Origin: Cladocopium goreaui
Lineage: Eukaryota > Sar > Dinophyceae > Suessiales > Symbiodiniaceae
Direction of reading: 5' to 3'
Length of the DNA stretch: 64,000 nucleotides
Assembly (NCBI GenBank): GCA_947184155.2
Contig: CAMXCT020000376.1
Location: 62,001 to 126,000, forward strand
Part shown: positions 1-11,333 of the stretch, one piece after another
Layout: the number at the start of each line of letters is the position of its first letter
Numbering within the stretch: the first letter of the stretch is position 1
Translations under genes and position numbers: made by a program
The notes under the pieces: generated by a model
Database searches by the model: none
Seen by the model: only the letters and a program-made list of their open reading frames with translations
Told to the model about the DNA's origin: nothing

Positions 1-1692
1 GCAGGATCCAGCCGGCTCGGAGCCGGCTCGAAAAAATGGGACGCAGAAACGCACCATATAATGATATCCCATAGGATCCATGTATGGTATATATGCTAAC
101 ATTTGGGGTATATTGATGGGATCCATGTTACCATATATGGCATACATGATCATACATGGATCCTATTGATATGGATATTATGAATGATATGAATTTAATA
201 TAATTTAATGGTATATTACATGATATGGATATGATATAATGGATATGGATCTTATTAGATGATATGGATATAATATATTAGATGATAATCATGATATGGA
301 TATTATGGATATAGCTATGATAACATATATATGACATGAATTTACATGACATGGATATTCTGGATTTAATTATATAACTATGACTATGATTAAAAAAAAA
401 AACTATGGATCTAGTGGAATATACTGGAATATCGCTGACCCCTTTCATTTGTCCCAGCTTGTTGATTGATCTCCCCTGCGCTTCTTCATATTTCCCGCTT
501 TTGTCAACGATTGCCATGAAGGGGTTGCTTGGATGTGCATCCTACCGAAATCGGCAATCACCGCCAAAAAAAACGTTAGATTAGTTCGATAAATGGCTTC
601 ACTTCGATTATGCACCATTTATTATTGACTGATGCAAAGCATCTACATCTGGAGGTTTCCTACAGTACGGATGCAACCAATGGTGATCTTTGGGATGCCA
701 AAACCAATGGCTGTTGGATGAGGTGAAGAGTAGTCTTGCTGCTTGGTGGGTTCTCTTCTTTTAGTTTTCAAGCATATAGAAATAATATGAAATAATAATA
801 ATTAGTACTCGCAACCCCCAATCAGTTTCAGCCACTTTTCAGGGAGGTGGCTTGATGAACAGCCAGCTATTCCCAGCTGTTTTTCGGTGTTCACCAGGAA
901 CTTGCAGGGGTTTTGACTCATGAGCGCCATCTTTAGTTGCTCATCTCATGAAATCACCAACAAACAACTCTGAAATCAACATGAAATCACCATGACATCA
1001 CTATGAAATCACCATCAACCATTAAATCACCATGAAATAGCCATTGAATCACCATTTTTTCACATCTTTCCCCGCCGCAAAGCGGCCAGGCAAAACCGAC
1101 TGTGCCAATTTGGCTCAGCTCTTCTCCTTCGCCAGTCCTGTGAAGTCGGGTGCTCCGCCGGCGACTGGGCGCGAGGAAGCGGGAACCATCCACCAATAGA
1201 GATTTTGTATGGGATTTGATGGGATAGAAGCACCATTGAATGGGATTTAATGGAATAGAATAATATTTTTTTATAGTGAATATATAATATTTATATGATA
1301 TATGATATATGATATATATATATATGTATATAATGAATTGTATGGATATCTACTTGTGTGGATGAATACTCAATTTCAACTCATGAAAGATATGAAAGGA
1401 ATGCGGATTTATCATGACTTATCCATTCGATTTCTATGTTTTCCCCATTTTTGTTTGGTCCAATCAATGAACATGAAGCATTGAATGTTCTGAACTGAGG
1501 GTTCATTTTTAGACATGATAGGGGAAGCAAACATCGGAATGGTGGTCCTATCATGAAAGTCCCTTTAAGTGGCATTGACATTTGGTTCGTGGCTCTCTTT
1601 TTCCGCGTTTCGCTGAACTATTTGGGATGAGAAACTCCAATGATGAGTGGTGAATTATAAGATGATGGGGATTCACCGAATGCAAAGCGGGT
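1..1692. other. AT-rich repeat-containing spacer
   Basis: No gene could be supported. The stretch is A+T rich with many degenerate copies of ATATGGATAT-like words at about 160-400, and ATGAAATCACC-type repeats at about 945-1055. A small GC-rich island at about 1070-1195 is open on the - strand and might be an exon, but no splice context or neighbour supports it. Confidence 0.5.
71..166. repeat. Fold-back element, family E-like
   Basis: A perfect 16-bp inverted repeat (ATAGGATCCATGTATG and its complement) bounds a ~96-bp element. The GGATCCATGTATGG core is shared with the four elements at 51.6, 55.6, 59.7 and 63.6 kb, so this is probably a divergent member of the same short fold-back (MITE-like) family. 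Confidence 0.6.
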
Positions 1693-1799
1693 TACCCTCT
1701 GGTTATGTCAAAATAGCTATTGAAAATGGCCATTTATAGTGGATTTTCCCATTAAAAATGGTGGATCTTTCCATAGTTATGTTAGTTTACCAGAGGGTA
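1693..1799. mobile_element. MITE family A, copy 1
   Basis: Fold-back element of 107 bp starting TACCCTCTGGTTATG and ending with the complement (TTTACCAGAGGGTA). The inside holds paired words such as AATGGCCATTTATAGTGG and TTTCCCATTAAAAATGG. At least a dozen copies occur in this window. No coding capacity. Confidence 0.85.
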
Positions 1800-2600
1800 A
1801 AGTTTTTTTTTGTTCGCACAAAATGAGATGTAATGGTGAATGCATATTATGAATTATTGTGATGCATAAGACTTTGAGGATGGATATGTTATACGCCCTT
1901 GGGCTTTAGTTCGCACACTTCTGCAGGATCCAGTGAGCCATGGCCTTGCATTGAGGTCACTTACTGATGCTTAGGGAATGGAAGAATATGATATATCATA
2001 ACGATTAACGGTGATCAACCATCATCCCATTCCCGCATTCCCTACTAAGTACCAGCAAGACTCTATTTTATGATATGTACACTATTCAAAAGGGATGAAG
2101 ACCACAAGTGTATGTTGATGGACTCCGTATCATATCCTGTTTCAGGAAAGAAAACATGAAGACAATCACCAGTGGCTTTCAGGTACAAGGTGAGACCCCA
2201 CCAGTTATGTTGCTTTATATATAAACCTAAACGCCTAAACCCAAAAAAATGAACTATGTAGAGACCTAAAGTATATTAATTACTAATTAAACATGATATA
2301 AACCAGTGAACTGAAACTCTTCAACTTTGTAGGTCATCATATCATGGTTTTATATGTTTTATCCCTCAACCGGCTCCATTTTCCCATGGTCCAAGGGCCT
2401 CACCGTGCGGATCATGGGAGTGGCGCTCCGTCGATCATGGGATCATGGGAGGATGGGATGGGGTCCCCATCCTCTGGCCATGGGGATGTGTTACCCGGCC
2501 TGGTAAACATAGAAAAAAGCTATTGAAAATGGTGATTTTCCAATTGAACATGGTGATTTAATGGGATTTTCATGGGAAATCATGGGATATTAATGGGATA

Positions 2601-2712
2601 TACCCTCTGGTTATGTCAAAAATGAAAAATGGCCCAGTCGAAATAGTGAGTTTTCCCATGAAAAGCATGGTGGATCTTTCCATAGTTATGTTAGTTCGTT
2701 TACCAGAGTGTA
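2601..2712. mobile_element. MITE family A, copy 2
   Basis: Same termini as copy 1, with one change in the right end (CCAGAGTGTA). It lies 14 bp left of copy 3, so two members sit almost head to tail. Confidence 0.8.
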
Positions 2713-2726
2713 AAAGCTGTGAATTT

Positions 2727-2841
2727 TACCCGGCCTGGTAAACTAACAGTTTGCGAACTGGTATAGATGGCCCATAGAAATAGATGGTTTACCTATTAAA
2801 CATGGTGATTTTCTATAGCTATGTTAAATTATCAGAGGGTA
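2727..2841. mobile_element. MITE family A, copy 3 (variant left end)
   Basis: The left end reads TACCCGGCCTGGTAAA instead of TACCCTCTGGTTA; the right end is the standard TTATCAGAGGGTA. The same CCGGCCTGG left-end variant recurs in copy 5, so it is a subfamily and not a sporadic mutation. Confidence 0.75.
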
Positions 2842-3258
2842 TTCTTGGGGAGAAAACATCCATTAGCTCGTAGGGTAGCTAGTTGTTTCGAGGGTTTTGG
2901 GCTCATAACACTCGTAAAGCAATGTGGTTTAGGACATATTGTCATCTTACCAGGTCTCAACAGAAATCGAATACTGTTTGATAATAGACACATTAAAGGA
3001 TGAAATCCAATCGCGGGTAGAAAAGGACCCAGTGTGTTGCTTAGCTTCACCATGCTTCACAAACTTGCGGCTTAGTTGAGTTATAAATGGATATAAATGG
3101 GAGAACGGATAACGGCATAAGCCACGAATCATGGACTTATGATGACTATGATTGAGGCAATCATCCAACTGCCTATCGGGTTTCTCCTTTCATGGCAGAC
3201 CTTGCACCTGGCCGTGGGCCACCCTATCCCCCTACATGACAAAACAACATAAATCTAC

Positions 3259-3363
3259 ATGAGGGGTTCCTAAAATAGGGGTACCCCAACAATGGATGGT
3301 TTATAAAGGAAAAACCTATCAAAATGGATGATTTAGGGGTACCACTATTTTAGGAAACCTCCA
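3259..3363. mobile_element. MITE family C, copy 1
   Basis: Fold-back element of ~105 bp. The left end is GGGGTTCCTAAAATAGGGG and the right end is the complement, ending AGGAAACCTCC. Inner words ATGGATGGTTTATAA and CAAAATGGATGATTTA are shared with the copies at 4.6 kb and (degraded) 41.2 kb. Confidence 0.75.
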
Positions 3364-3504
3364 CATCATGTATTGCGGGGTTCTACAGACGTGCATGGTT
3401 TTCGTATGCTCGGGTCGAAACGGCACCATCTTTTGGGCCGGTTGGTACCGCACTTTGGAGCCGGAGCCGTTTGAGGAGTCCTCCTGAATGTGCATCCCAC
3501 TCTG

Positions 3505-3608
3505 TACCCTCTGGTAATTTAACATAGCTATGGAAAATCACAATTTTTAATGGGAAAACTCACTATAAATGGCCATGTTCAATAGCTATGTTAGTTTACC
3601 AGAGGGTA
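3505..3608. mobile_element. MITE family A, copy 4
   Basis: TACCCTCTGGTAATTTAAC at the left and TTTACCAGAGGGTA at the right, with the usual inner blocks in inverted order relative to copy 1. Both orientations of the family therefore occur. Confidence 0.8.
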
Positions 3609-3835
3609 AGTGGATTATATGTCCCATGAATTACCACTAAATCCATTACATCTATATAAATTGTCTCATTTTTCTGTGAAATTCCCCATGAATCATCCCA
3701 TTGTTGCCACGGCCTTCCGTCCGTTGTGTTCCCAAGGTGAAGTCCTTTCTGCAGCTGCAAGAGCCTCGATGGACCTTAGACCCAGGTGGGTCTCTGGAGA
3801 TCTCTGTGGCTCTGTGGCTTGAAATTCATGGGAGT

Positions 3836-3922
3836 TTGGCTGTGGTTTAACTCGAATGAAACCACAAAATGGAATCCATTTCCAGACAATTTTTGTCCAT
3901 TATTCGAGTTAAACCACAGCCA
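3836..3922. repeat. Fold-back element, family G
   Basis: Perfect inverted repeat of about 20 bp (GGCTGTGGTTTAACTCGAAT and its complement) around an ~45-bp centre. No second copy was noticed in the window. It is MITE-like in size and shape. Confidence 0.65.
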
Positions 3923-4304
3923 CTTAAATGAAAATAGTTTGTTAGTCTATATTCAATCAGAAATGGAGAACTCGAATAATCTCGAATATAGTGTCAGAAA
4001 CACAATGAAGGTTCACAGAGATCGTTGACCAGTTTTTTTTTGTGATTCACCATTGGTTGGATATTGGTTCACAGAGGATCTTGAGATTTCAACAACATTG
4101 CGTAAAGAAGGGCTGCAGAGATATACTTAGTAGCCTCAGTGAAATGGCCATTTTGACGAGTGGAAATTGATGATAAACTTACAGCTGGGATGGGTGAAAA
4201 TGGGTTCCCTCTATTTTCAGACAATCCCATGGTTCACCCACCATTCATTTGGGAGCTGCACCCCGATTTCGTGGATTGTAAAGGTCTTAACGTGTTTCTT
4301 GGGT

Positions 4305-4423
4305 TACCCGGCCTGGTAAATTAACATAACGAACTGGAAAGATCCACCATGCTATGTAGCTGGGTAAATCCACTATTTCGACTGGGCCATTTTCAATAGC
4401 TATTTTGACATAACCAGAGGGTA
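4305..4423. mobile_element. MITE family A, copy 5 (variant left end)
   Basis: The left end is TACCCGGCCTGGTAAA as in copy 3; the right end is ATAACCAGAGGGTA. Inner GATCCACCATGC and CTGGGCCATTTTC blocks match the family. Confidence 0.75.
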
Positions 4424-4587
4424 CTTTTCCAGTCATCTCCCAACTGTTCCAAGTTGTCCAAGTTTGGAGGATTTATCGTGTGCATCGTACGAATGGTCAC
4501 ATGATATGTAGAGTCCATTCTGGTCCTATTCATTGCACTTGTTTGAACTTCGTGAACTTCGCATTGTAACGGAGTCTGAACTAATTT

Positions 4588-4694
4588 TAGGGGGGTTCCT
4601 AAAAATAGGGGTACCCCTAAATCATCCATTTTGATAGGTTTTTCCATTATAAACCATCCATTGTTGGGGTACCCCCATTTTTGGAAACCTCCAT
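4588..4694. mobile_element. MITE family C, copy 2
   Basis: Ends GGGGGGTTCCTAAAAATAGG and TTTGGAAACCTCC, with the same inner ATCCATTTTGATAGG word as copy 1 in opposite order. No coding capacity. Confidence 0.75.
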
Positions 4695-5147
4695 TTGTAG
4701 AAAGCTTGTGTCCCCAGGTTTCTTTTTCTTTCGGGGCTTTTTTCGTGCGAGGTTTCGACATCGTTCCATCCATTGATCATTGGATTGGTTTAAGGGAAAA
4801 TCTACATGAAAACCATGGCTTTTACCATCAAATGTAGGGGTTTCCTATAAATTTGATGGGAAGAAGCCTGGTTGAACCGGTTTCCTTGAATACAACAAAG
4901 CGATTCGTTTGATCATTGGATTGGCAAACGCTAAAAAACGTTGATGATGCTGTGCGAGTTGCTTCCGCCAGATCCTGTAGAGGGCGAGAAGTTCTACCAG
5001 GACCTTTTTTTTTTCGTTTGACCTGGCAGGTGTGTTTTGACGGGGAACATCAAATTAAATAACTAATGGGAAAAACAAACGTGGTTATAGCCATGTAAAA
5101 CTAATTCCCATGCTCATGGCAATATCCCATCATATTTCATCAATGAT
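4695..5147. other. Spacer, nothing recognised
   Basis: No open frame with exon-like context and no clear repeat were found between the family C element and the first family B element. Confidence 0.4.
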
Positions 5148-5257
5148 CTGGTTGGTGGTTTGGAACATGAATTTTATGACTTTCCATATGTTGGGAATGT
5201 CATCATCCCAACTGACTTTCGCATATTTTTCAGAGGGGTAGGTATACCACCAACCAG
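5148..5257. mobile_element. MITE family B, copy 1
   Basis: Fold-back element of ~110 bp starting CTGGTTGGTGGTTTGGAAC and ending TACCACCAACCAG. The middle carries GGGAATGTCATCATCCCAAC, itself a small inverted repeat. Spurious frames through it read WLVVWNM, a peptide that is therefore a repeat artefact. Confidence 0.85.
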
Positions 5258-5781
5258 AATGAAGAGATGTTAGGGGCCGAATCACGAAATGATGGTTTTT
5301 TTTCGGGGTCAGAATTTAAGCCCTAGCAAAGTGATGGCTATTGTACCAATCCATAGCCATCGACCACCAGCCTACTTGGCACTTGGGTGTACAGATTCAG
5401 CCAACATGTAAGTGAAATGTCACTCTCTTGATCCATGGAATTCGGAAAGTCTAAAAGCTTGTTGCACTAGTGTGCACTAGTGACTTCACTTCTGGCTCTG
5501 AGATTTCAAGCACCGAAAGGACGTGGACCAAGCACTTGACACGTTTTTTACATGTCCCGAAGCCTCGCTCTCACGAAAGGCCTTTCGCGAAGCAAGAGCA
5601 CAGAATTTGCCGCTACCTCAGAACCCCCAAAGCCCCAGTAGAACTGGTGGCTTATGATTTGGCGACATTCTGATGGTTCATCTGGCAGCATCCCATGCAC
5701 ATCCCGATGTGGGTTAATATGTGGCCAATGTGGTTCATTTGGCTTAGATCGATGCCAATCAACTCACAATTGCTATGATAT

Positions 5782-5887
5782 CTGGTTGGTGGTTTGGAAC
5801 ATGAATTTTAATTTTCCATATCTTGGGAATGTCATCATCCCAACTGACGAGCATCTTTTTCAAGATGGTTTTTTAACTACCAACCAG
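5782..5887. mobile_element. MITE family B, copy 2
   Basis: Same termini and inner block as copy 1. The right terminal repeat is ACTACCAACCAG. It lies in the same orientation as copy 1, about 530 bp further on. Confidence 0.85.
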
Positions 5888-6975
5888 GGTATGATGTCAC
5901 TGTCACAGCCGATCCCTTCCCATCCACAGAATCCGACAACGCCCCAAACTCACCAAGCAACGCTCGGTGGGTCATTCATCAGGACCTATTCAGACTGGGC
6001 TCCCAAATTCAGGTGGGAGCCCCGAAAAAGATCACTTGGTTTACAACATTTTATATCATTTTATGACTTTTATCCAGGATACGATATAAACCATAGTAAA
6101 TTACTGATTGGATGATTTATTGTTTACCTACAACCATAAACCCTAAACCATTGGTTTATCGTTGTTTACCCCCAAATTATCCAATATTGTTGGGGTCAGT
6201 AAACCAACTACTGGTGGTTTATTTGCTGGGTTTCGAACGAATCCGCATGGATCATAGTCGAAATTGGTGGCCTTAGACGTCACAAGAGAAATGCCACTTT
6301 CATCATATCCCCATTTATCTTATCATAATCACTCTGGGTAAATTTGATCACGACCTCACTGGTCTCCCGAACCCTGGAATCATAGTGAATAAGGGAAATC
6401 ATCCCCAAATGGGCCAACAATTCAGGTTAGTGAAATATTATAATTCACCTTATTTGATAGATTCAACGTTCATCATATCCCAATTCATCATGGGGTCTTC
6501 CAATGCAATGTTGTATCGCATATATTCTTTTTTTCACAGGATGCATCTTTGCTGCTATTTCCCATACTTTAGTGGCTAAACACTTGGAACCCTTCTAAGG
6601 GATGTCCCATTTTGGGTGGTAGCCTAGACCTGTGGGTTTCAGATGGTTCCAGTACATCGATTAAAGTGTTGTAAAGTGTTGTAAAGTGTAGTAAAGTAGT
6701 CCAATATTGAATGATCTGTTGTTACTTTGTTACTTTGAATGTTGGCAGCCCCATAAGTTGGTTTATCACCTCCTCTGTTGCCTCAGGTTCCCCTTGAGCA
6801 ATGACCTCGGGCCGTTGGTGCCTAGAGATGTTTTTGAGGCCTCCGTGGATGTCAAAGACGTCATGAAAGTGACTATATAGATTACACAATACATATAGAG
6901 GCTGCACCATATCAGCATACAAAGTAATGTGGTAAACCTACAAAACAAAACCATCCCCCAAATCACCATGTTTAT
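5888..6975. other. Spacer with simple direct repeats
   Basis: No gene supported. Contains short direct repeats of AAACCATAAACCC type at about 6105-6230 and GTTGTAAAGTGT at about 6665-6695. The last ~60 bp begin a longer duplication that recurs at 28.17 kb. Confidence 0.4.
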
Positions 6976-7084
6976 CTGGTTGGTGGTTTCAAACATTGTT
7001 TATTTTCCATCTCATATATGGGATATCATCCTTCCCATTGACGAACTCATATTTTTCAAGATGGGTAGGTATACCATCAACCAG
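6976..7084. mobile_element. MITE family B, copy 3
   Basis: CTGGTTGGTGGTTTCAAAC left end and ATACCATCAACCAG right end. Together with ~60 bp of left flank it is nearly identical to the copy at 28.2 kb, so this part was duplicated as a larger block. Confidence 0.8.
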
Positions 7085-7333
7085 TTATGGCTGGTAACTA
7101 TCATGCCCAAATGGTAGGCCATTGCGACCTCAGAGTTACGACTGTGCCTTGGCTGGCTCGGCTGTGGGAAGCCGAAGAGATCGAAGAGTGTGGAGCTCCG
7201 AGTTTTTTGAATCCTCTACATTTACATATGACAGAAGAATATGCCTATATGATCATATGATTATTATATTGACAATTATATTGACAATATATAATACAAT
7301 ACATAATAATACATATGTAATATTTATATACCA

Positions 7334-7480
7334 GATTCTTCAAAGTGACCTCTATTAGAGGCCACTTAGTATCAAAATTTCTAAAGGTCACATAAGAGAT
7401 ATAGATTACCTTATATAAGCTTAAGTGACCTCATTTGCCCTTTTGATATCAAAGACCCAAGTGACCTTTCTTGGGGTATC
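7334..7480. repeat. AAGTGACC-type fold-back region (family F)
   Basis: Contains four copies of the word AAGTGACC(T) or its complement, with TTTTGATATCAAA between them. The same words build a clean hairpin at 25.7 kb and a tandem array at 16.5 kb. Ends are not sharply defined here. Confidence 0.45.
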
Positions 7481-7997
7481 ATGGGGCATGATGATAGTGA
7501 TAGATGACAGCGCAGCACAGGCATCCCGCGCATCTGTCCAGGCAGCACCTGCAGGTTCGATTGATGAACATACCAGGCTGGTCAGGACCAGTTGTCATGG
7601 TTTACGTTTATTTTTAGGGTTAGACATGTTACACATATATTAAACACCAGGCAATCCCGACATAATATATATAAACATATGGGCCTTAATGCAGCCAAAA
7701 AAAAAAGCTATCCAGCAGTGAGTTTATTCACTGCCGCCATGGCTGATGACTCCACAGCTGCGACATGTGCCCTGAAAAATCTCTCGAAGGATTCACAGAT
7801 TCTTGGTTTACATCTGGGAACATGGGTCTAATGGATGGAGGTAGTGCCTTTAGTTTGCACTTCACAAGTAGCACCTAGATCGGCTAGACCACTTCTGGAT
7901 CTGATTGATTTTTTTGGTCTATACCCCTGATATCATATGGAATGCATGGAATAATTAGATTATCTTTGACTTCTAGCATATCCATCTGATCACTGAG

Positions 7998-8760
7998 GAG
8001 GCTCTACAAGGCCATGGAAAAACATATGCCATCGAAAGATTTCATCAGAGAGGAACAGGAGATGCTGCCTGGGGGTGACATCCGAATCAAGGGAAACGCT
8101 TGGCTTCGGAAGGCATGGTCAAAAACAAAGGCAAACAGGGTCCCAAGAGAAGCTGAGTTCCGTAGGTTGGTTGGTTTCCTGAGCACCAGGCATAACTTAT
8201 GCCCCTTGGCCCATTAAATGTCTTATGTGGTGAACGAATGAATCAAACGTGCGTCCACTATATTTAAATCAAATCGTCGTTGATTTTGTTCAACTTAGGC
8301 CCCATGAATGGGAAAGATCCCGAAGAATGGCATCGAGAACAAGTATCTTGGCTATTGTGAATTTTATAATTGAACATTCATTTGGTTCCCATCCCATGGT
8401 TATCTTTGAGGCTGCACGATGCCACTATGTGGTGCGACGGCACCAAAAGATGACTTATAGGGGCCAATCTTCAACTTCTGTTGTGTCCAAAACAACAACC
8501 CAGACTCTTGGCAGGTCTATACTTGGAAAACAATGTGCCATTTCATACCTGCAACTGCTGGCGATAACCAAGGAACCCTGATGAAATGGAAACCCAGCCT
8601 ATATTTGATATTCCTCTGTTGGACGCTTCATCCATGCAGCTTGTTTTCAAATCGATGGCATTAGCTGCAAGTATGTTAGACTTGATTCACAAAACAGTAC
8701 AACATTCCCCTGAGGTTGGCTAGTGGTGGTCGTCCTTGCAAGTTCGATGAAGATGAGGAT
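7998..8760 (+). CDS. Upstream exons of the acidic repeat protein (tentative)
   Basis: Three stretches look like exons. The first, about 7998-8165, reads KAMEKHMPSKDF, EEQEMLPGGDI and NAWLRKAWSKTKAN, with an AG before and GT after it. The second, about 8290-8330, reads NGKDPEEWHREQ, though a competing frame exists. The third, 8724-8760, reads GGRPCKFDEDED and ends exactly at a GT. The third exon joins in phase to the large exon beginning at 8856 and shares its acidic composition, so it very probably belongs to the same gene. The first two are assigned to it by position and strand only. The true start codon was not identified. Confidence 0.45.
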
Positions 8761-8855
8761 GTCCGTATTTTTCACCTATACGTAGGAAAAAAACATGTAA
8801 CACAATTAAAATTTGAAACCGTTTGTAACCCATTCCTGGTTGGCTTCCTGGACAG

Positions 8856-11333
8856 GACAAACAAGACAAAGATGAAGATGAATATGACGACAAACGAGGT
8901 CATAAGCGCCCGGCACCATCAGATGTGGAGGACCCCGAGGAAGGCACCAGTGACGATGATGACATGAGCGAATGTGGACTTGGGAGTGATGGAGAGAAAC
9001 CAGACTCCACACCTTGTTGCAGTGATGGAGAACCTGCCAACAATGATGAAGATGGTGGGAGAAATGATGAGACAAGTGGAGATGAATCTATGGATAAAGA
9101 ACCAAAATTCGATCAGGACGAAGTTGGCACAGAAGATGGAAGTGAAGGTAACAATGATGACTGTGCTGGTGAAGGAGATGAAGAAGGTGAAACTGAGAAG
9201 GGAAGTGAGGAGGTGAAAAGATGCAGAGAAGATGACTATGGAAAACACGCTGATGAGAAAAGCTGCAAGACAACCGATGATGACAGCAGTGACGGTGAGG
9301 AAAAAACATCACCCAAGGCCATCGTGATTCCAAGTGAGGATGAACTCTTTCCGGACAACCAGTTGGGCGACCCAACTCTCTATCCTCCGTCAGACTGTGA
9401 AGATGCAAAGAAACGAGGTCAAGATGATGAAGATGATGACAAAGCTTCGGACCATGACAAGGCGAAGGAAGCTGAAGAAGAGAAGAGTTCAGATGAGGAT
9501 GATGGAGAGAAGGATGAATGCGATGAAGCTTCAGGATCGGAGAAGGACAAAGAAGACAATGAGCAGGATGAAGATGAGGCTTCAGACGAGGATGAGGTAG
9601 AGCAGGATGAGAAGAAAGACCAGAGTTCAGATGAGGAGGCTGAGAAGAGTGCATGCCAGGCTTCAGACTCTGAGGAAGAAAAGGAAGATGGCAAGGAAGA
9701 TGATGACAAAGCTTCAGACCATGACAAGGCGAAGGAAGCTGAAGAAGAGAAGAGTTCAGATGAGGATGATGGAGAGAAGGATGAATGCGATGAAGCTTCA
9801 GGATCGGAGAAGGACAAAGAAGACAATGAGCAGGATGAAGATGAGGCTTCAGACGAGGATGAGGCAGAGGAGGGTGGCAAAAAAGACCAGAGTTCAGATG
9901 AGGAGGCTGAGAAGAGTGCATGCCAGGCTTCAGACTCTGAGGAAGAAAAGAAAGACGGCAAGGAAGATGATGACAAAGCTTCAGACCATGACAAGGCGAA
10001 GGAAGCTGAAGAAGAGAAGAGTTCAGATGAGGATGATGGAGAGAAGGATGAATGCGATGAAGCTTCAGGATCGGAGAAGGACAAAGAAGACAATGAGCAG
10101 GATGAAGATGAGGCTTCAGACGAGGATGAGGTAGAGCAGGATGAGAAGAAAGACCAGAGTTCAGATGAGGAGGCTGAGAAGAGTGCATGCCAGGCTTCAG
10201 ACTCTGAGGAAGAAAAGGAAGATGGCAAGGAAGATGATGACAAAGCTTCAGACCATGACAAGGCGAAGGAAGCTGAAGAAGAGAAGAGTTCAGATGAGGA
10301 TGATGGAGAGAAGGATGAATGCGATGAAGCTTCAGGATCGGAGAAGGACAAAGAAGACAATGAGCAGGATGAAGATGAGGCTTCAGACGAGGATGAGGCA
10401 GAGGAGGATGGCAAAAAAGACCAGAGTTCAGATGAGGAGGCTGAGAAGAGTGCATGCCAGGCTTCAGACTCTGAGGAAGAAAAGGAAGACGGCAAGGAAG
10501 ATGATGACAAAGCTTCAGACCATGACAAGGCGAAGGAAGCTGAAGAAGAGAAGAGTTCAGATGAGGATGATGGAGAGAAGGATGAATGCGATGAAGCTTC
10601 AGGATCGGAGGAGGACAAAGAAGATGATGAAGATAAAGATGAAGCTTCCAAAGATGATCAGGTGAGTGATGGTGTGAAGGAGATGGAGAAGGTTTCGACT
10701 GACAGTGCCAAGCTGTCTCGGCCAAGTGCCGCAGCAGTCGGATTCTCAACAGTGGGACTGACTGACAAGCAGGTCCTTGACAAAGCTGCAAAGTTCTACA
10801 AAAAAGGGAAGAAGCTAATGGAGAAGGATCTCAAAGATCTTGGTCTTCCAGGTGCAAAGGCACGTGATGACAAAGACAGTGTGGCCACTGATGATATCAG
10901 CATCAGCAGCGATGGTTCGACATCGACATCGTCAAGAAGTTCAACGTCTTCTTCTTCCAGTACCAGTTCAAGTAAAGACCAGAAAGGAAAGGAAAAAACT
11001 GAAAAGGACAGTGGGGATGGAAAATATAGAATTCGAACTGAGTTTCCAAAAAGAAATATTAGAAGATGGATGACTCCAGGACCAAGGTTTGATGTTCCAG
11101 GGAACCTTCCAAGCAAAGATGACATCACACAAGAAGGTCGAAAGTTCAAACAGACGCAGATTGACTGGATCAAACCGCAAGCAGATCTGTTAAAGGAGAC
11201 TGAAGAGAAGAATGCGAAGCTGGAATCGAAAGAAGGAGCAAAGAGTGAAGAACCGAAAGGAAAAGCCAACCATTTGGGTCTTCCTATCCCTGCCCACCGA
11301 CGTCGAACTAAGAGTTGGAGACACTTAACATGA
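8856..11333 (+). CDS. Highly acidic tandem-repeat protein (large 3' exon)
   Basis: A single open frame of ~825 codons follows an acceptor-like ...GGACAG; an internal GTG at 8925 is only an in-frame codon and not the start. The protein is dominated by D, E, S and K. Residue blocks include KASDHDKAKEAEEEKSSDED and KDECDEASGSEKDKED. About 4.6 tandem repeats of 89 residues (267 bp) run from about 9434 to 10640. After them come a Ser/Thr-rich linker (STSTSSRSSTSSSSST) and a non-repetitive basic tail with RTEFPKRNIRRWMTPGPRF and PIPAHRRRTKSWRHLT, ending at a TGA. Many SDEDE/SSDEE sites fit casein-kinase-2 phosphorylation. It has no signal peptide or membrane segment. By composition it resembles nucleolar or chromatin-associated acidic proteins, but no domain was recognised and the function is unknown. 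Confidence 0.85.
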   Translation, partial: DKQDKDEDEYDDKRGHKRPAPSDVEDPEEGTSDDDDMSECGLGSDGEKPDSTPCCSDGEPANNDEDGGRNDETSGDESMDKEPKFDQDEVGTEDGSEGNNDDCAGEGDEEGETEKGSEEVKRCREDDYGKHADEKSCKTTDDDSSDGEEKTSPKAIVIPSEDELFPDNQLGDPTLYPPSDCEDAKKRGQDDEDDDKASDHDKAKEAEEEKSSDEDDGEKDECDEASGSEKDKEDNEQDEDEASDEDEVEQDEKKDQSSDEEAEKSACQASDSEEEKEDGKEDDDKASDHDKAKEAEEEKSSDEDDGEKDECDEASGSEKDKEDNEQDEDEASDEDEAEEGGKKDQSSDEEAEKSACQASDSEEEKKDGKEDDDKASDHDKAKEAEEEKSSDEDDGEKDECDEASGSEKDKEDNEQDEDEASDEDEVEQDEKKDQSSDEEAEKSACQASDSEEEKEDGKEDDDKASDHDKAKEAEEEKSSDEDDGEKDECDEASGSEKDKEDNEQDEDEASDEDEAEEDGKKDQSSDEEAEKSACQASDSEEEKEDGKEDDDKASDHDKAKEAEEEKSSDEDDGEKDECDEASGSEEDKEDDEDKDEASKDDQVSDGVKEMEKVSTDSAKLSRPSAAAVGFSTVGLTDKQVLDKAAKFYKKGKKLMEKDLKDLGLPGAKARDDKDSVATDDISISSDGSTSTSSRSSTSSSSSTSSSKDQKGKEKTEKDSGDGKYRIRTEFPKRNIRRWMTPGPRFDVPGNLPSKDDITQEGRKFKQTQIDWIKPQADLLKETEEKNAKLESKEGAKSEEPKGKANHLGLPIPAHRRRTKSWRHLT
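9434..10640 (+). repeat. 267-bp coding tandem repeats with A-B dimer order
   Basis: Units begin near 9434, 9701, 9968, 10235 and 10502. Units 1 and 3 carry VEQDEKK; units 2 and 4 carry AEEGGKK or AEEDGKK at the same place. The fifth is truncated. The alternation gives a 534-bp higher-order period. The near-identity of units indicates recent unequal exchange or conversion. Confidence 0.9.

Noticed and set aside
1103-1118. Possible dinoflagellate spliced-leader relic (GCCAATTTGGCTCA)
   Set aside because: Only the 14-base core matches, with one mismatch. The 5' part and the AAG end are absent, and no gene follows on that strand.
4393-4773. 126-codon - strand frame
   Set aside because: Runs through parts of two fold-back elements (families A and C); no coding evidence outside them.
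5654-6115. 153-codon + strand frame with WLVVWNMNFNF
   Set aside because: The middle is a family B element and the rest lacks splice context.
9088-10791. 567-codon open frame on the - strand rich in H, L, P
   Set aside because: Antisense shadow of the acidic tandem repeat; repeats of a multiple of three keep all frames open. The 9419-10651 - frame and several + frames are the same effect.
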